This document shows positions 54,033-64,000 of a DNA stretch of 64,000 bases, in pieces. The translations under genes were made by a program, and so were the position numbers. Source of the stretch: Amblyomma americanum (Eukaryota; Arthropoda; Arachnida; Ixodida; Ixodidae); the NCBI RefSeq assembly GCF_052857255.1, contig NC_135500.1:52601272-52665271 (forward strand). Direction: 5' to 3'. The number at the start of each line of letters is the position of its first letter. Within the stretch, counting starts at the first letter, position 1. A model generated the notes under the pieces. The model was not told the DNA's origin. It saw only the letters and a list, made by a program, of their open reading frames with translations, and searched no databases.

Positions 54033-55153
54033 GGTTCACATTGTGTCTAAGGAAGGCGTTGTCCCTGACCTGGCCAAACTCCGCGCTGTTGTGGAGCTTC
54101 CTAAACCCGCGTCATTCAAGTAGCTTCGGAGCTTTAGCGGTCTGTGCTCCTACTTTCGGTGCTTCGTCCGCAATTTTGCGTGAATTATTGCGCCACTCGC
54201 GAAACTGCTTGGAACAGACAATGTGTCCGTTCGGCCACCCGAAGGCGAAGGCGCGTTCACCGCGCTACGCCGTCTTCTTAACTCCCTTCCCATACTTCGC
54301 CACTACGACCCGACAGCCCCTACCGGTGAACTTATGGGTGCAAGTGGTGTCGGCCACGGAGCTGTCTTGACTGAGCGGAAGAATGGTTTTGAGAAATACG
54401 TAGTTGCATATGCGAGTCGGGTGACCAGCAAGGCTGAATTCAACTATTCCGTTACGGAGAAGGAATGTTTAGCTATCGTGTGGGCGATCACGAAATTTCG
54501 ACCATATCCGTCGAATCGAACCATCACGCAGTTTGCTGTTTGGTATCTCTTAAAGACCCGTCCGGCCGCCTCGCCAGATGGGCTCTCCGCCCTCAGGAGT
54601 TCGACACACATGGTCGCCGACGCTTTATCTCGCTCTCCTCCTCTCAGTGCCGCTCCATGCTCATCGATGGCAGATCCCGTCCTCTGGCCTCTTACCGCCT
54701 CTGATATGCTTGCGGAACAGCGAAGAACGCCTACACCACAGTGCCTTCGCGAACTCTGCGCCACCAGGCACCGCATTTTGCCCTCCGTGATGGCCTGCTC
54801 TAGCGCCGTAACTACACGCCGGATGGTCGACGGTGGCTCCTCGTGATTCCTCGCCATTTACGTTCTGAGATCTGTGCCCCGTCTGACGCTGACCCTCAGT
54901 GCGCCCACGCTAGTGTGTTGAAGTGGTTCTAGCGAATCTCTCAACGTTATTATTGGCGGAGAATGTACGTGTACTTTCACCAATACGTCCGCTCCTGCAT
55001 CACCTGTCAGCAACGCAAGTCTCCCGCGCCGCGTTCGAGCGACCTCTTGCAGCCATTACCGTGCCTGGCCCGCCCATTCGTCCGTGTTGGCGTCGACCTC
55101 TACGGCCCGCTCCCCTGCACGTTCTCTGGGAAGCGCTGGATAATTGGTGGCGC
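54033..55153 (+). mobile_element. Ty3/Gypsy fragment E (RT end to early integrase)
   Basis: Plus-strand coding starts inside RT (HIVSKEGVVPDLAKLRAVVE) and stops in the integrase core (GVDLYGPLPCTFSGKRWI). It is from the same family as element D (both have LRHYDP(S/T)APT) but in opposite orientation. Both ends are truncated. Confidence 0.75.
54040..55153 (+). pseudogene. Gypsy E RT C-terminus, RNase H, integrase N-terminus
   Basis: The main open frame is 54223-54846. RNase H has GASGVGHGAVLTERKNGFEK, where the family TDAS has lost its catalytic Asp (element D: HTDAS). [16 protein letters not shown] is kept. The middle is in another frame ([20 protein letters not shown]), then VADALSRSP. The zinc domain pair CITCQQRK is near 55000, followed by RVGVDLYGPLP. 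The sequence changes at 55154 to TGTTACGAGC. Confidence 0.7.
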
Positions 55154-55568
55154 TGTTACGAGCGGCGACAGCCTGCCTGGTTTAGCAACGGCGACAGCAA
55201 GTCTCGCCTGTTGGCAGCCAGCAAAGCTGTTTCTCCTGCGCGGCTCCGATCAACTCGATGGTGATCACTCCCAAGATTGCCGTCAAGGACCACGCGGAAT
55301 AAACCCACGTGTCAGCTGGTTTCAATTAGCGAGCTTTGCCCGGTCGGAGCATGCGACCCAAAAGAGCGGAGAGCTGAAGTTTGAGCACAACCGGACCCTT
55401 TCGATACCGCTGCAGCGAGCAAGCGGAAGTGGCTCTTTGGCGTTGTGAACACCGCAGTGGGCTGGGGGGCATCGTTCCCAACCTCCGCAAGCATCTATAA
55501 AGACAAAAAGACCGCTTGCGGCCCCGTTTCCCGACCTTGCGTTCTGCCTTGCGTGTCAGCGGTCATAT
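55154..55568 (+). mobile_element. LTR-like segment (uncertain)
   Basis: It starts TGTTACGAGCGG exactly where integrase coding stops and contains TCTATAAAGAC at about 55494. Both suggest an LTR or its promoter part. No partner copy or confirmed end exists, and the downstream side is split by hairpin element 2. Confidence 0.3.
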
Positions 55569-55723
55569 GATGAACAGGTAGCAACATAGCATAGCGGGCG
55601 AGTAGGTATTGCATCTTAAGGAACGAAACAGCGCAACTAAAACGAAGGAAACGCGTGGCCGTGTATTTCTTTTTCTTGTCCTTCGTTTTAGTTGTGCTGT
55701 TTCGTTTCTTAAGATGAACAGGT
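55569..55723 (-). mobile_element. Hairpin (foldback) element 2 with 11-bp direct repeats
   Basis: Arms 55612-55649 and 55679-55716 pair almost perfectly over 38 bp (CATCTTAAGGAACGAAACAG against its complement). The direct repeat GATGAACAGGT lies at 55569-55579 and 55713-55723. The stretch AGCAACATAGCATAGCGGGC up to 55611, reversed, resembles the tail of hairpin element 1 (...CTTACCAACTCGC / ...CCTACTCGCCCGC). So it is the same family, inserted in the opposite orientation. Confidence 0.7.
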
Positions 55724-56340
55724 GTCAGCAGCGCGTGGGAACCTTCAGCTGGCCAGAAGACATTACTCCGGCGGCATCCGGCTCTCTCTCAGGCTCAACA
55801 TGTGACGGGGCGTGTCCGTATGTGAGGTGGTGTGAGTTTGTGCGAAAAAGTGAAAGTTTCAGGCCACTCCTGCCCGGTGAGGGCGTCCTAAACCTGGGGA
55901 ATCAAGGGAAGATGATCGTTATAAAACTCGACAGCGAGAGCATTCAAAGAGTTCCTAACATTTGATCTTACGTTTGCAAAAATGTAAACGTACTGTACAG
56001 TTTCCTCCTTAATGAAGTCCGGCAACGTACTTCGGAGCCGGGACCTACGGTGCTGAACGAGTCAGCCAACTCAAGGGCTCCTCCGTCTACAACTCTGATG
56101 GCACCGGTAGCGTTGAAGCGCAATCCTCAACCCTGGTGGCCTGCGGTGAAGTTGTAGCTCCATTCTTGATACTCGTTGTCAGCAGCTGTGATGGACCGTG
56201 CAACATCGTGCTTTCTCAGCCGCTAAGCGTTTCGGCTTTTCGCCTGTGATTCGCCAGGCTTCAGATTTTGAGAGAATAATCTTGAATCACTGCGAAGTGT
56301 ATGTCAACTGAGAAGGGTTAATATGACGACATTTTAAAGA
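55724..56340. other. No gene recognised
   Basis: A 118-codon frame at 55609-55965 begins inside the hairpin and has no domain. The rest has many stops. It may be LTR or leader sequence of a decayed element, since gag-like coding follows. Confidence 0.35.
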
Positions 56341-56344
56341 TAGC

Positions 56345-56790
56345 ACCACCAAAGCTGAGAAAGCGTTGTCATGAACCTAAGGAAATTGTCGAAGTCGGAC
56401 TTGCTGTTATATGCGAGGGACTGTCAGCAGAAGTACAGAGCAAACTAACAAAAATTGAACTATGTAAGACCATTCCTAAATATGCCGAGAATAACGATCA
56501 GCTTGAATATGCGTGAAACTTGGTACAGGAGGCGGTACGGAAGTCTAAAGAGAGAGCCGACCAGGAGGAAAGAGCACGTAAAGAGATAGGCGACCAGAAG
56601 CAAAAACCACGTAAAGAGAAAGCCGACCAAGAGGAACGAGCGCGTACGGTTAGAGAGGGAGGTGATCGGCAGTGGGAAGAAGAGAAGGAACGCCATAAGC
56701 ACGAAGCTGACAAAGACGAAAATGAAGTAAAGCGATTAGAGCTTAAATTCGAGGCTTATAAAAGGCAACTCGCAATGCTCAACGGGTTGT
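56345..56790 (+). pseudogene. LTR-element gag N-terminal coiled-coil fragment
   Basis: One frame reads EPKEIVEVGLAVICEGLSAE, then after a stop at about 56514 continues for 90 codons rich in Glu, Arg and Lys (ERADQEERARKEIGDQKQKP ... RLELKFEAYKRQLAMLNGL). A helical N-terminus plus a long charged coiled coil is typical of gag in some arthropod LTR elements and parallels 14200-14450. It is cut off by the LTR that begins at 56788. Confidence 0.5.
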
Positions 56791-57173
56791 AGCGCCCCTC
56801 GCGCAGCGCTCAGCTCGCAGGCCATGGCACGCGGCGCCGGACAAGACAGAGGAAGTTGGGCTAGGCCGCCGCAGCGCAAGCAGCGCAAATAAAACAGTTC
56901 GAACGCCAACGCTGTTCGAGAGATGAGTAAGCATCTTACTCATCCTTCACTTCATAATTTTATGCCCTGAGGCAATAAACTTCGCTTCAAAAAAAAAAAC
57001 CAACACTGTCGAAGAAATCAGTTCGAACCCCAACGCTGTTCGAGAGATGAGTAAGCATCTTACTCATCTCTGAATTCATAGTTTTTATGCCCTGAGGCAA
57101 GAAACATCGCTTCAAGAAAAAAAGAGCAACCCAACGCTGTCGGAGCTGGTTCTTCCTCGCCTTAGCGCCGACA
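56788..57173 (+). mobile_element. 5' LTR of Gypsy element G, with internal duplication
   Basis: It starts TGTAGCGCCCC and ends CGCCGACA, followed by GATTTGGTGACCCGG as primer-site region and a gag start at 57217. An internal ~122-bp segment is duplicated (56897-57000 and 57019-57128), both with GAGATGAGTAAGCATCTTAC and CCCTGAGGCAA. AATAAA occurs at 56889 and 56973. The start is inferred from the TG and from the end of the previous gag fragment. Confidence 0.55.
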
Positions 57174-57216
57174 GATTTGGTGACCCGGCTTCGAACACGC
57201 AACCCCATCCTCCTCC

Positions 57217-57533
57217 ATGGATTCTGCTGGCTTTTCCGCCCTGCCTGTCGGCGGCGACATGCGCCAGAACGCTCAGCCTCTTGGTGTCTGAGCCTCAGTG
57301 GCCGCGTTCCAGCCAGTCAGCCTGCCGCCATTTTGGTCCAATAGCCCCCGCGCCTGACCGCTGCAGGTTGACGCGCATTTCCAGCTGTGACGTATCACAG
57401 TTCCTCCATCTAGTGTCCTCCCTGCATCCTGACGTCGCTGAAGAGTTAGTGGACGCCATCAGCTCTCCGGACGCGACTCACCCCGTCGACACGTTGAAGG
57501 CGGCTCTCATCGACCGCAAGTCAGCGTCGATGA
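57217..57533 (+). pseudogene. Gypsy G gag N-terminus, truncated by (TA)n
   Basis: ATG 57217 gives MDSAGFSALPVGGDMRQNAQ. After a stop, shifting frames give PPFWSNSPRA, LQVDAHFQL and SQFLHLVSSLHPDVAEELVD with AISSPDATHPVDTLKAALID. This is the common capsid N-terminus of arthropod Gypsy gag (PPFW...W..Q.E.QF..I). It ends where the TA-tract palindrome begins. Confidence 0.65.
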
Positions 57534-58558
<1,025 letters not shown>

Positions 58559-58648
58559 GCAGAGAAAAGGTTGAGTGATCGAGACAGTTCTCAATGACAC
58601 ATGTCTATGGTGGTATCACGTCAGATTGACGTTTTTAATGTTCGTGAG

Positions 58649-58650
<2 letters not shown>

Positions 58651-58708
<58 letters not shown>
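58651..58708. repeat. (TA)n microsatellite
   Basis: About 58 bp of AT dinucleotide, about 95 bp beyond the palindrome, bounded by TTCGTGAGC and GTCACGCAG. Confidence 0.95.
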
Positions 58709-58711
<3 letters not shown>

Positions 58712-59415
58712 ACGCAGAAATTAATATATTTTGCTGCTTAGGAAGTGTGTACCGAGTTAAAAAATGCTTTATTTCGATAAGCATTTGTTTGTCGGTCAAC
58801 ATTTCTGCCAGAATATGACCTTCTTCAAGACTAGAATGTAAGCACAGAGCGAGCACATTGAAAGGATGGTGCTTTATCGATGACGGACAAAACAGAAAGG
58901 AAAAGAGAAAAGGAGAAGACGAGAGGGTCGATACGTTGGCAGTATTGAGAGGGAAGAAAGCAAACAGAGGAAAATTACAAATCGGACACACTGCTTAGTG
59001 TAGACACTAGGTGTGCAGCCATGGCTGTTCTGTGCCAGCAAGTGAAGAATAACATGTAGGAAAATATATTCTGCGGTAGATCGTTGTCGTTAGCAGCCAA
59101 TGGTTCGTTATAGCCTAGGTTGAGACCCTTAGTTTTTTATACCCTAAGATGGTACGCTTAGGTTCGTTATATCAGAGGTCCACAAACACTTCTTTGCATC
59201 CACGGTACCGACACAAAATTGCGTTGTATCCGAGGTGCACACTTAGGTTCCTTATGTCCGAGGCATACTTGGGCTCTGTTTATACGAATCTAACACACTG
59301 AAGGTCGTTATATCTGAGGTGTATACTTAGGTTCCTTATGTCCGAGGCATACTTGGGCTTACAAATTAGAGCTCTCTACAGATAGACCCAACTGAACAGC
59401 TCTAGGTATCTCCGG
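58709..59415. other. No gene; short duplicated segment
   Basis: The only structure is a repeated ~38-bp block containing ACTTAGGTTCCTTATGTCCG and AGGCATACTTGGGCT (near 59243 and 59328), with looser copies of TTAGGTTCGTTAT before it. A purine-rich stretch runs at 58860-58980. Confidence 0.5.
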
Positions 59416-59419
59416 GATG

Positions 59420-60604
59420 TGTCTTGCTGTTGTTGCTGTGTTAATGCATTTATCGTGTTGTTGTTGCTGTTGTTGTTGGTGTTATGTGAGTATACAAGGG
59501 AGTGTGTTGCGGACACCAACATGTTTATTAAGGACTCTGTACGGACAACGGCAGTGGTGTGTTAGTGTTCTGAAAACGCAGTTTGGTGTGCTGTGTTAGT
59601 GGTGTGCTCTTAATGTGTGCTAGACATCTGCGATGTGTTGTGTGCTTGGTCCAGAATCGAAACAGAAGATAGTCGGCTGGATGGGTGGCTTGAAGATGAG
59701 TATGACATGAGCAGTTTTTCATGGAACTCTTAAGTGAGAGGGCCCTTGTTAAATATAATAAGGAGCCTAAAATAAAATTATGAAGGAAAGATATGTGATG
59801 AAGACGACGTGGATAAACCAAATAATAAATAAGAAGAAGAAGCATTCGGTGAAGTGGAGAGAGATGATTGGTGTAGAAGAATTCGGTGAGGTGGAGAGAG
59901 ATGATTGGTGGAGAAGAGAAGAAGGGGAAGACGACGACAAGGCTTACATGGACTAACGCCAAGGCTATAAAAGGGCGAGGGAGAGCGAGGCACGGCGGGG
60001 GGGGGGGAGAATAGAGAAGCGGAGGCTCCGGCGGGTCACGGACTCTTCGCCTGGTAGAGAGCGACGCCGGCTACTGTTCTGGTGAGCTCGCGTTCTACGG
60101 CTCCGTATCATGGACTTCCTGCCGTGCTTGAACCCGTTCCCGGGAGTCAACGGAGGACGCTACCACCTGCTACGGCCACGGGTGTGTCCAGCGCTGTTTC
60201 CACCCGTCCGGGTGGTGCCCCAAACGCCAACAACACCGGCATCATCTTCACGGGAGCTTGGACCGTGAGCTTGTACAACGCAGCCAGCGACGCCGCCAGC
60301 GACGCCAGCCCAAGCTCGTCGAACGCCGCCTCGACGGCGGCTACTGGATCCACACAACGCCGCAGCCGCACCGAAGCAACCGTGAGCACGAACGCCGACC
60401 ACTAACAGTAGACCGCTAGTAATAGACGCTGGTAGCAGTGTTCGCGGGTCATGTGTATTTTTAGTCTTTGTGTGTTGTGTTAGTTTTGCTAGTTTTGTGT
60501 GCTAGTGTGTGTGTCACGTAGGGTGTATTAAATGTGCCCCTGTGTGGGTACACCTGTCGCCTAGTCCACCCTTTCGGTCCGAGTGTTCTCAGGGGAGATC
60601 CGTG
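59420..60604 (+). mobile_element. LTR-like segment with TATA box (uncertain)
   Basis: A (GTT)n-like run near 59450-59480 precedes TGTTGCGGACACC at 59508. GGCTATAAAAGGGCGAGG (TATAAAA 59966-59972) is a good core promoter, then a 12-G run at about 59997-60008. ATTAAA near 60527 and the end ATCCGTGACA at 60606 suit an LTR R/U5 part. An Ala/Ser-rich 107-codon frame at 60082-60405 has no known domain. No second copy is present. Confidence 0.35.
59966..59972 (+). promoter_or_regulatory. TATA box
   Basis: TATAAAA within a GC-rich setting; the best TATA element of the right third of the window. It probably belongs to the surrounding LTR-like segment. Confidence 0.45.
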
Positions 60605-60609
60605 ACAGT

Positions 60610-61337
60610 GAGCAAAGAATTTGCTGATCTAAGAGAGAGCTACGCTTTGAAATTAAGAATACACGAGATGCTGTCGAGCGGGATTTACGTGCCGAGATAC
60701 GGTCGCTGCGAACAGATGTTATCGAGGTGAATCGAAGTACGGAGCACATGAATCCCGTTTTTGAAGAAATGAAACAAAACTACGGAGCTCTGAGTGCTGC
60801 TTTGAAAGAAGAAAACAGTGTTGTTCGAGCAGGGCTTGACGCGATTCGCAAGCGCCTTGCTGACGCCGCGTCTCATTTGCTCAGCTCTGAGCAATATTCT
60901 CGAAACAGGAACATCGAAAGTAAAAGACTCGATGAGGTACCCAATGAAAATGTTGTAGAAATTGTGTGCAACATTGGCATTCTTGTTGTCGTGGATGTTA
61001 CTCTTTGTGACATAGAACCTTGCCATTGAGTAAGAGCAAGCCTAGCAACATTGTTGTACAGTTTTACAGGCGCCAAAAGAGGGATGCACTATTTGAAAAG
61101 GCGAAAAAGCTGAGACTCGTTAACAATGACTTTGACCAAAGCTCGACCACCCCTGTGTTCGTGAATGAACTAATATGGCCCTTTCGTAAGCGACTTTTTG
61201 GAATGGTTGTTGCGAGCAAGACACCAATGGCCGGAAATACGCCTGGACCCGGAATGGGAGTATATATGCAAAGCAAATCGATAATTCTGAAGTTATTGTC
61301 ATCAAGCAAGAACGAGACATCGAACGAATTCAAATAA
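60610..61337 (+). pseudogene. CR1/L2 ORF1
   Basis: The N-terminal coiled coil is seen in VSKEFADLRES and MKQNYGALSAALKEENSVVR. The conserved core follows in other frames: LSSEQYSRNRNIESKRLDEV, PNENVVEIV, KPSNIVVQFYRRQKRDALFE and STTPVFVNEL. The end (WEYICKANR, then SEVIVIKQERDIERIQI) is the same closing block as near 12870 and 35900. The ORF1 protein is the RNA chaperone of CR1/L2 LINEs. At least three shifts break it. Confidence 0.7.
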
Positions 61338-61874
61338 CAGCTAGCTAAGCTCCCTTTAAGAGCGTCTGTGGTGTCTAGGAACCTTCAAAATCTTCAAGCA
61401 TACGTAGGAAACAAAGGAGCACGCATTGCAGTTCCGCGACATAAATACTGTGAACTTGCAGCTAGCAGAGTAATCGTTCTTCAAACGCATGTTGGTGCCA
61501 CGATTTTTCCATTCCCACGTAAAAACTTACCTGGAGTTCTCCAAAACAGCGCTAAGTTAGTAAAGGTAGCAGAAGCACAAAAATTGTTTCTCGTGCTTGA
61601 AAACCATAAGATAACATGGGCAGTTTCGCCATGCACTTCAGCAGTGGATAATGTGAGCACAAAAACAGCGCTTGCCCTGAAACGCAAGCTGATATTTAGA
61701 TGCTCACATGAAATGCTGAATAGCAGAGTACTTAAGCTTTTTATCTTCGCAGGCCTGACAATGGTGAAGTGCTATTCCTTGGTGTTGCGCGCGGAGTGTT
61801 TTCCTGTATTTCCACTTGTTCTTTTACGGGCACTTTTTCACCGCTTTTATCGCTTCCCTAATTGCTTGTATTTC
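61338..61874 (+). other. Inter-ORF region with one unassigned open frame
   Basis: A 169-codon frame (61368-61877) is open, with SRNLQNLQAYVGNKGARIAV and IFPFPRKNLPGVLQNSAKLV. I recognise no family, and it could be part of the LINE between ORF1 and ORF2 or another old insertion. Confidence 0.3.
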
Positions 61875-62930
61875 TAATGAAATGGTTGAACTCCCAGATC
61901 TTAGCAGTTACATTTCCTGTGACAAAGGGAAGCGATGCAAATTTGTGCACTTCAATCCAAGATCTGGTCGAAATAAGTATGACGAGCTTCAATGCTTCTT
62001 CAGTACATTAAATGCTCATTTTGATGTCATCATGTTTACCGAAACCTGGTTTATCACTGAGCAGACGTATGTAGACTACCAGGGTACAAGTTGTACTATT
62101 TAAATCGGCGAACAAAGCGAGGGGTGGGGGGTGTCTATACTCGTATCTAACAACTTGGAATGCGAATTACTGAATTTTCTTCTGTGACGCCGCATTACGA
62201 AATACTTACGCTTCGCACAGAATTCCGTGTATTCAGTGTTTGCTACTGCCCCCCCGTGTGCTGATGTTACCCAGTTGTTTCCTTTTTTAGATGTGTTCAT
62301 AGAATTCGTCAATCAACATAGATATGAACCCGCCGCGGTGGCTCAGTTGTTAGTGCGCTCGACTACTGATCCGGAGTTCCCGGGTTCGAACCCGACCGCG
62401 GAGGCTGCGTTTTTATGGAGGAAAAACGCTAAGGCGCCCGTGTGCTGTGCGATGTCAGTGCACGTTAAAGATCCCCAGGTGGTCGAAATTATTCCGGAGC
62501 CCTCCACTACGGCACCTCATTCTTCCTTTCTTCTTTCACTCCCTCCTTTATATCTTCCCCTTACGGCGCGGTTCAGGTGTCCAACGATATATGAGACAGA
62601 TACTGCGTCATTTCCTTTCCACAAAAACCAATTATTCTTATTATTATAGATATGAAGTAATCATTGGAGGTGATTTTATTATTGATATGCTTGCTACATC
62701 GAACACGAAAACAGAATTTGAAAGCCTACTCAATATGCATTTGTGTAATAATCTCATCGAATCGCCAACAAGACATCCGGTATGTTCCGAGACGCTTCTG
62801 GATCTTTTCATCTCAAATGTCGAAGCTAGGCGCGTACGATCTGGTGTAATTAACTTTCCGCTTAGTGACCACCAGCCCGTCTTCTTGTCCGTTGCTCCCA
62901 CAGTCACGAGCAAAAAACTTCTGCAAAAGC
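61875..62930 (+). pseudogene. CR1/L2 ORF2 endonuclease, split by a SINE
   Basis: The start region has FVHFNPRSGRNKYDELQCFF and FDVIMFTETWF (APE-type endonuclease, catalytic Glu in TETW). The domain continues to FLDVFIEFVNQHRYE at 62328. After the SINE it resumes with VIIGGDFIIDML (GDF motif) and ends with GVINFPLSDHQPVFLS, containing the catalytic SDH block. Apart from the SINE and a few shifts the domain is well kept. Confidence 0.75.
62329..62645 (+). mobile_element. tRNA-derived SINE (Ruka-like) with 11-bp target repeat
   Basis: The head contains A box TGGCTCAGTTGT and B box GGTTCGAACCC. The tail ends in a TTATTATTAT run. The target repeat ATAGATATGAA flanks it at 62318-62328 and 62646-62656, and the endonuclease frame rejoins when one copy is removed. 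It resembles the tick SINE family Ruka as I remember it; the family name needs a sequence comparison. Confidence 0.85.
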
Positions 62931-62971
62931 ACTAGTATCGGAATGTGAATCCGCCTTTTCCACGACGTGAC

Positions 62972-62983
62972 TGCGCATGCGCC
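62972..62983. promoter_or_regulatory. NRF-1-like palindromic site
   Basis: TGCGCATGCGCC matches the NRF-1 core GCGCATGCGC. It lies in a CpG-rich, TATA-less stretch about 150 bp before the THAP coding start, as expected for a housekeeping-type promoter. Confidence 0.45.
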
Positions 62984-63126
62984 GATCCTCTGGCGGCGGT
63001 GTCGCGAAACATATTGGAAGTGTCGCGCGCTCCACTCGACACCGGCCGTGGAAGTGTAAACAAACCGGCTTCCTACGCGCTGTGCGTTGCTGCAGCCGTC
63101 GGGCGTTAAGCGCGACGCATTTAGCG

Positions 63127-63480
63127 AGGCCTACGACATGTGTTGCATACGGCTGTAATGCCGAATAAGTAAAGAGAAGCAAACTCGGATTTTCTCGCTT
63201 TCCGAACGCTTTCCGGGACCGCCTTCGACGCGAAGCGTGGATGAAAGCAGTTCGACGGCTCGACGATCGTGGCCACCCTTGGGCACCGTCAAGAACGTCA
63301 AGACTGTGCGGGAAGCACTTTGTGACAGGTACGGACGAGGTACTGTGGTTAAATGCGTCTGCAGTCTATCAAGAAATGTTTTGTTCATGGGCAGGGAGGC
63401 CTGGGATATCACCGCGGCACCCAGACTTCGCTCCGACACTTTTTGCTTTCCCAAGCAAGAAAGCTAAACGGGCAAGTTCT
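63127..63480 (+). pseudogene. THAP-domain gene fragment (start codon and one codon damaged)
   Basis: Translation from 63127 gives RPTTCVAYGCNAE*VKRSKL, then GFSRFPNAFRDRLRREAWMK and LCGKHFVTG. This is a THAP zinc finger (C2CH): Cys pair CVAYGC, the Trp in EAWMK, a Pro in HPWAPSR, and the CxxH in LCGKHF. THAP proteins usually begin MPxxC; here AGG (63127-63129) stands where ATG is expected, and TAA occurs at 63166-63168. Removing 63329-63394 (GT...AG) joins FVTG to RPGISPRHPDFAPTLFAFPS, the normal THAP ending. The exon then meets GTGAGT at 63481. A pseudogene or a sequence with assembly errors are both possible; a DNA transposase origin cannot be excluded. Confidence 0.6.
63329..63394 (+). other. 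Candidate 66-bp intron in the THAP domain
   Basis: It starts GTACGG and ends TTCATGGGCAG. It is a multiple of three and open, so it could also be read through. Excising it restores the usual spacing between the zinc His and the HPDF block. Confidence 0.45.
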
Positions 63481-64000
63481 GTGAGTCGCATTCTACGCGC
63501 GATGGAGCGAACAACGAAAAAGAAGCTACGAGAGTATTCACGCACGGTGCTTAAATTTTGTCGTAATCTCCTATGGAAATTTCCTTGTTTATGCCACTAC
63601 ACCTTGGCCAATCGCCCCGTGTGGGTATGTGCCACGTATTAGGAGGCAGGAGAAGAAGAAGGTGCGTTATGCGTGTGTTCGCATCATATCCATGATGAAG
63701 AGCTTTGCGTGGTATCGCCGGAATGATTCAATGTGCGCCTCTCGCGCTCGTCTTTATGGACACACATGCTTGTTTAACCTATGCAGCGGTGTACGGTGGG
63801 AAAATAAAGTGAAGTGCTAGCAGAGCTGCCATGTTGCGAGTACGCTTGCGGTTTTATAGCTCGTGTAGCTATTCGGCAGCGCTTGAGCACAAGGATTGCT
63901 TGTGAAAACTGCTGTCTCTAGTAGTTTTCTCTGCTACGGCGTGCACGATGCACTATCCACCTTTCATGGATGGCAGGCATATACAGCGGAAAACGCCAAC
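63481..64000. other. Presumed THAP intron or flank with an I-LINE tail
   Basis: After the donor-like GTGAGT no further coding is recognised. TTGGCCAATCGCCCCGTGTG, GGTATGTGCCA and an AAG-rich run (63602-63660) match the I-LINE 3' tail, so a very short LINE 3' fragment lies here. Nothing else is recognised to the window end. Confidence 0.4.

Larger units (their letters stand above)
60605..62935 (+). mobile_element. CR1/L2-type LINE (ORF1 and endonuclease), with SINE insertion
   Basis: ORF1 remnants (60610-61337) are followed by a ~540-bp inter-ORF region and the endonuclease (61875-62930). The RT is missing, so the 3' part is lost at about 62935, where the CpG-rich THAP promoter region starts. 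The orientation is the same as the copies at 12.3 kb and 35.8 kb. Confidence 0.75.

Noticed and set aside
60147..60402. Two overlapping 80-codon minus-strand frames
   Set aside because: GC-rich shadow frames opposite the Ala/Ser-rich plus-strand frame.
62329..62405. A functional tRNA gene
   Set aside because: Pol III boxes are present, but the sequence continues as a SINE body with target duplications, and the anticodon arm is not tRNA-like.

Overview
The window reads as intergenic or intronic DNA from a large, repeat-rich arthropod genome, most likely a hard tick (Ixodidae). The reasons are three I-type LINE copies, three CR1/L2-type LINE copies, a tRNA-derived SINE resembling the tick family Ruka, several Ty3/Gypsy elements, a Penelope-like element, long (TA)n tracts and spliceosomal signals. 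Nothing bacterial, phage or CRISPR-like was found. Species assignment is inference; no database was searched.

Layout: 1-5.3 kb holds two decayed I-type LINEs. 5.3-9.3 kb holds a minus-strand Gypsy fragment and a plus-strand Penelope-like element with RT and GIY-YIG remnants. 10.2-11.0 kb holds a palindrome-rich array and a hairpin element with 13-bp direct repeats. 12.3-31.1 kb is best read as one nested structure. A CR1 ORF1 fragment is followed by the LTR of a pol-less LTR element. That element is split by an I-type LINE, and the LINE is split by a complete Gypsy provirus (4-bp target duplication) and a TA-flanked MITE. A second, deleted Gypsy element (5-bp target duplication) sits at the LINE tail. 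31.1-35.8 kb is the only stretch largely free of recognisable mobile DNA; it holds a candidate host exon on the minus strand beside a ~121-bp satellite. 35.8-43.3 kb is a CR1/L2 LINE whose RT C-terminal coding region has expanded into about 40 tandem 94-bp units. 43.6-48.7 kb is the best preserved element, a minus-strand Gypsy with intact gag and a pol broken only by two Trp-to-TGA stops. 48.7-55.2 kb holds two related Gypsy copies in opposite orientation. 55.5-58.7 kb holds a second hairpin element, an LTR plus gag start, and a ~1 kb nested inverted repeat made of TA tracts around a tRNA-like core. 59.4-62.9 kb is an LTR-like segment and a CR1 LINE with a SINE inserted in its endonuclease. 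62.9-63.5 kb is a THAP-domain gene or pseudogene with an NRF-1-like promoter site.

Almost no intact gene is present. The plausible host-derived coding segments are the exon at 33280-33511 (minus) and the THAP locus at 63127-63480 (plus). The most unusual structures are the LINE-derived minisatellite, the two-member hairpin family, the nested TA/tRNA palindrome and the TGTCGCGCGACA array. All functional statements are read from sequence motifs by eye; boundaries without a stated direct repeat or LTR pair are approximate.
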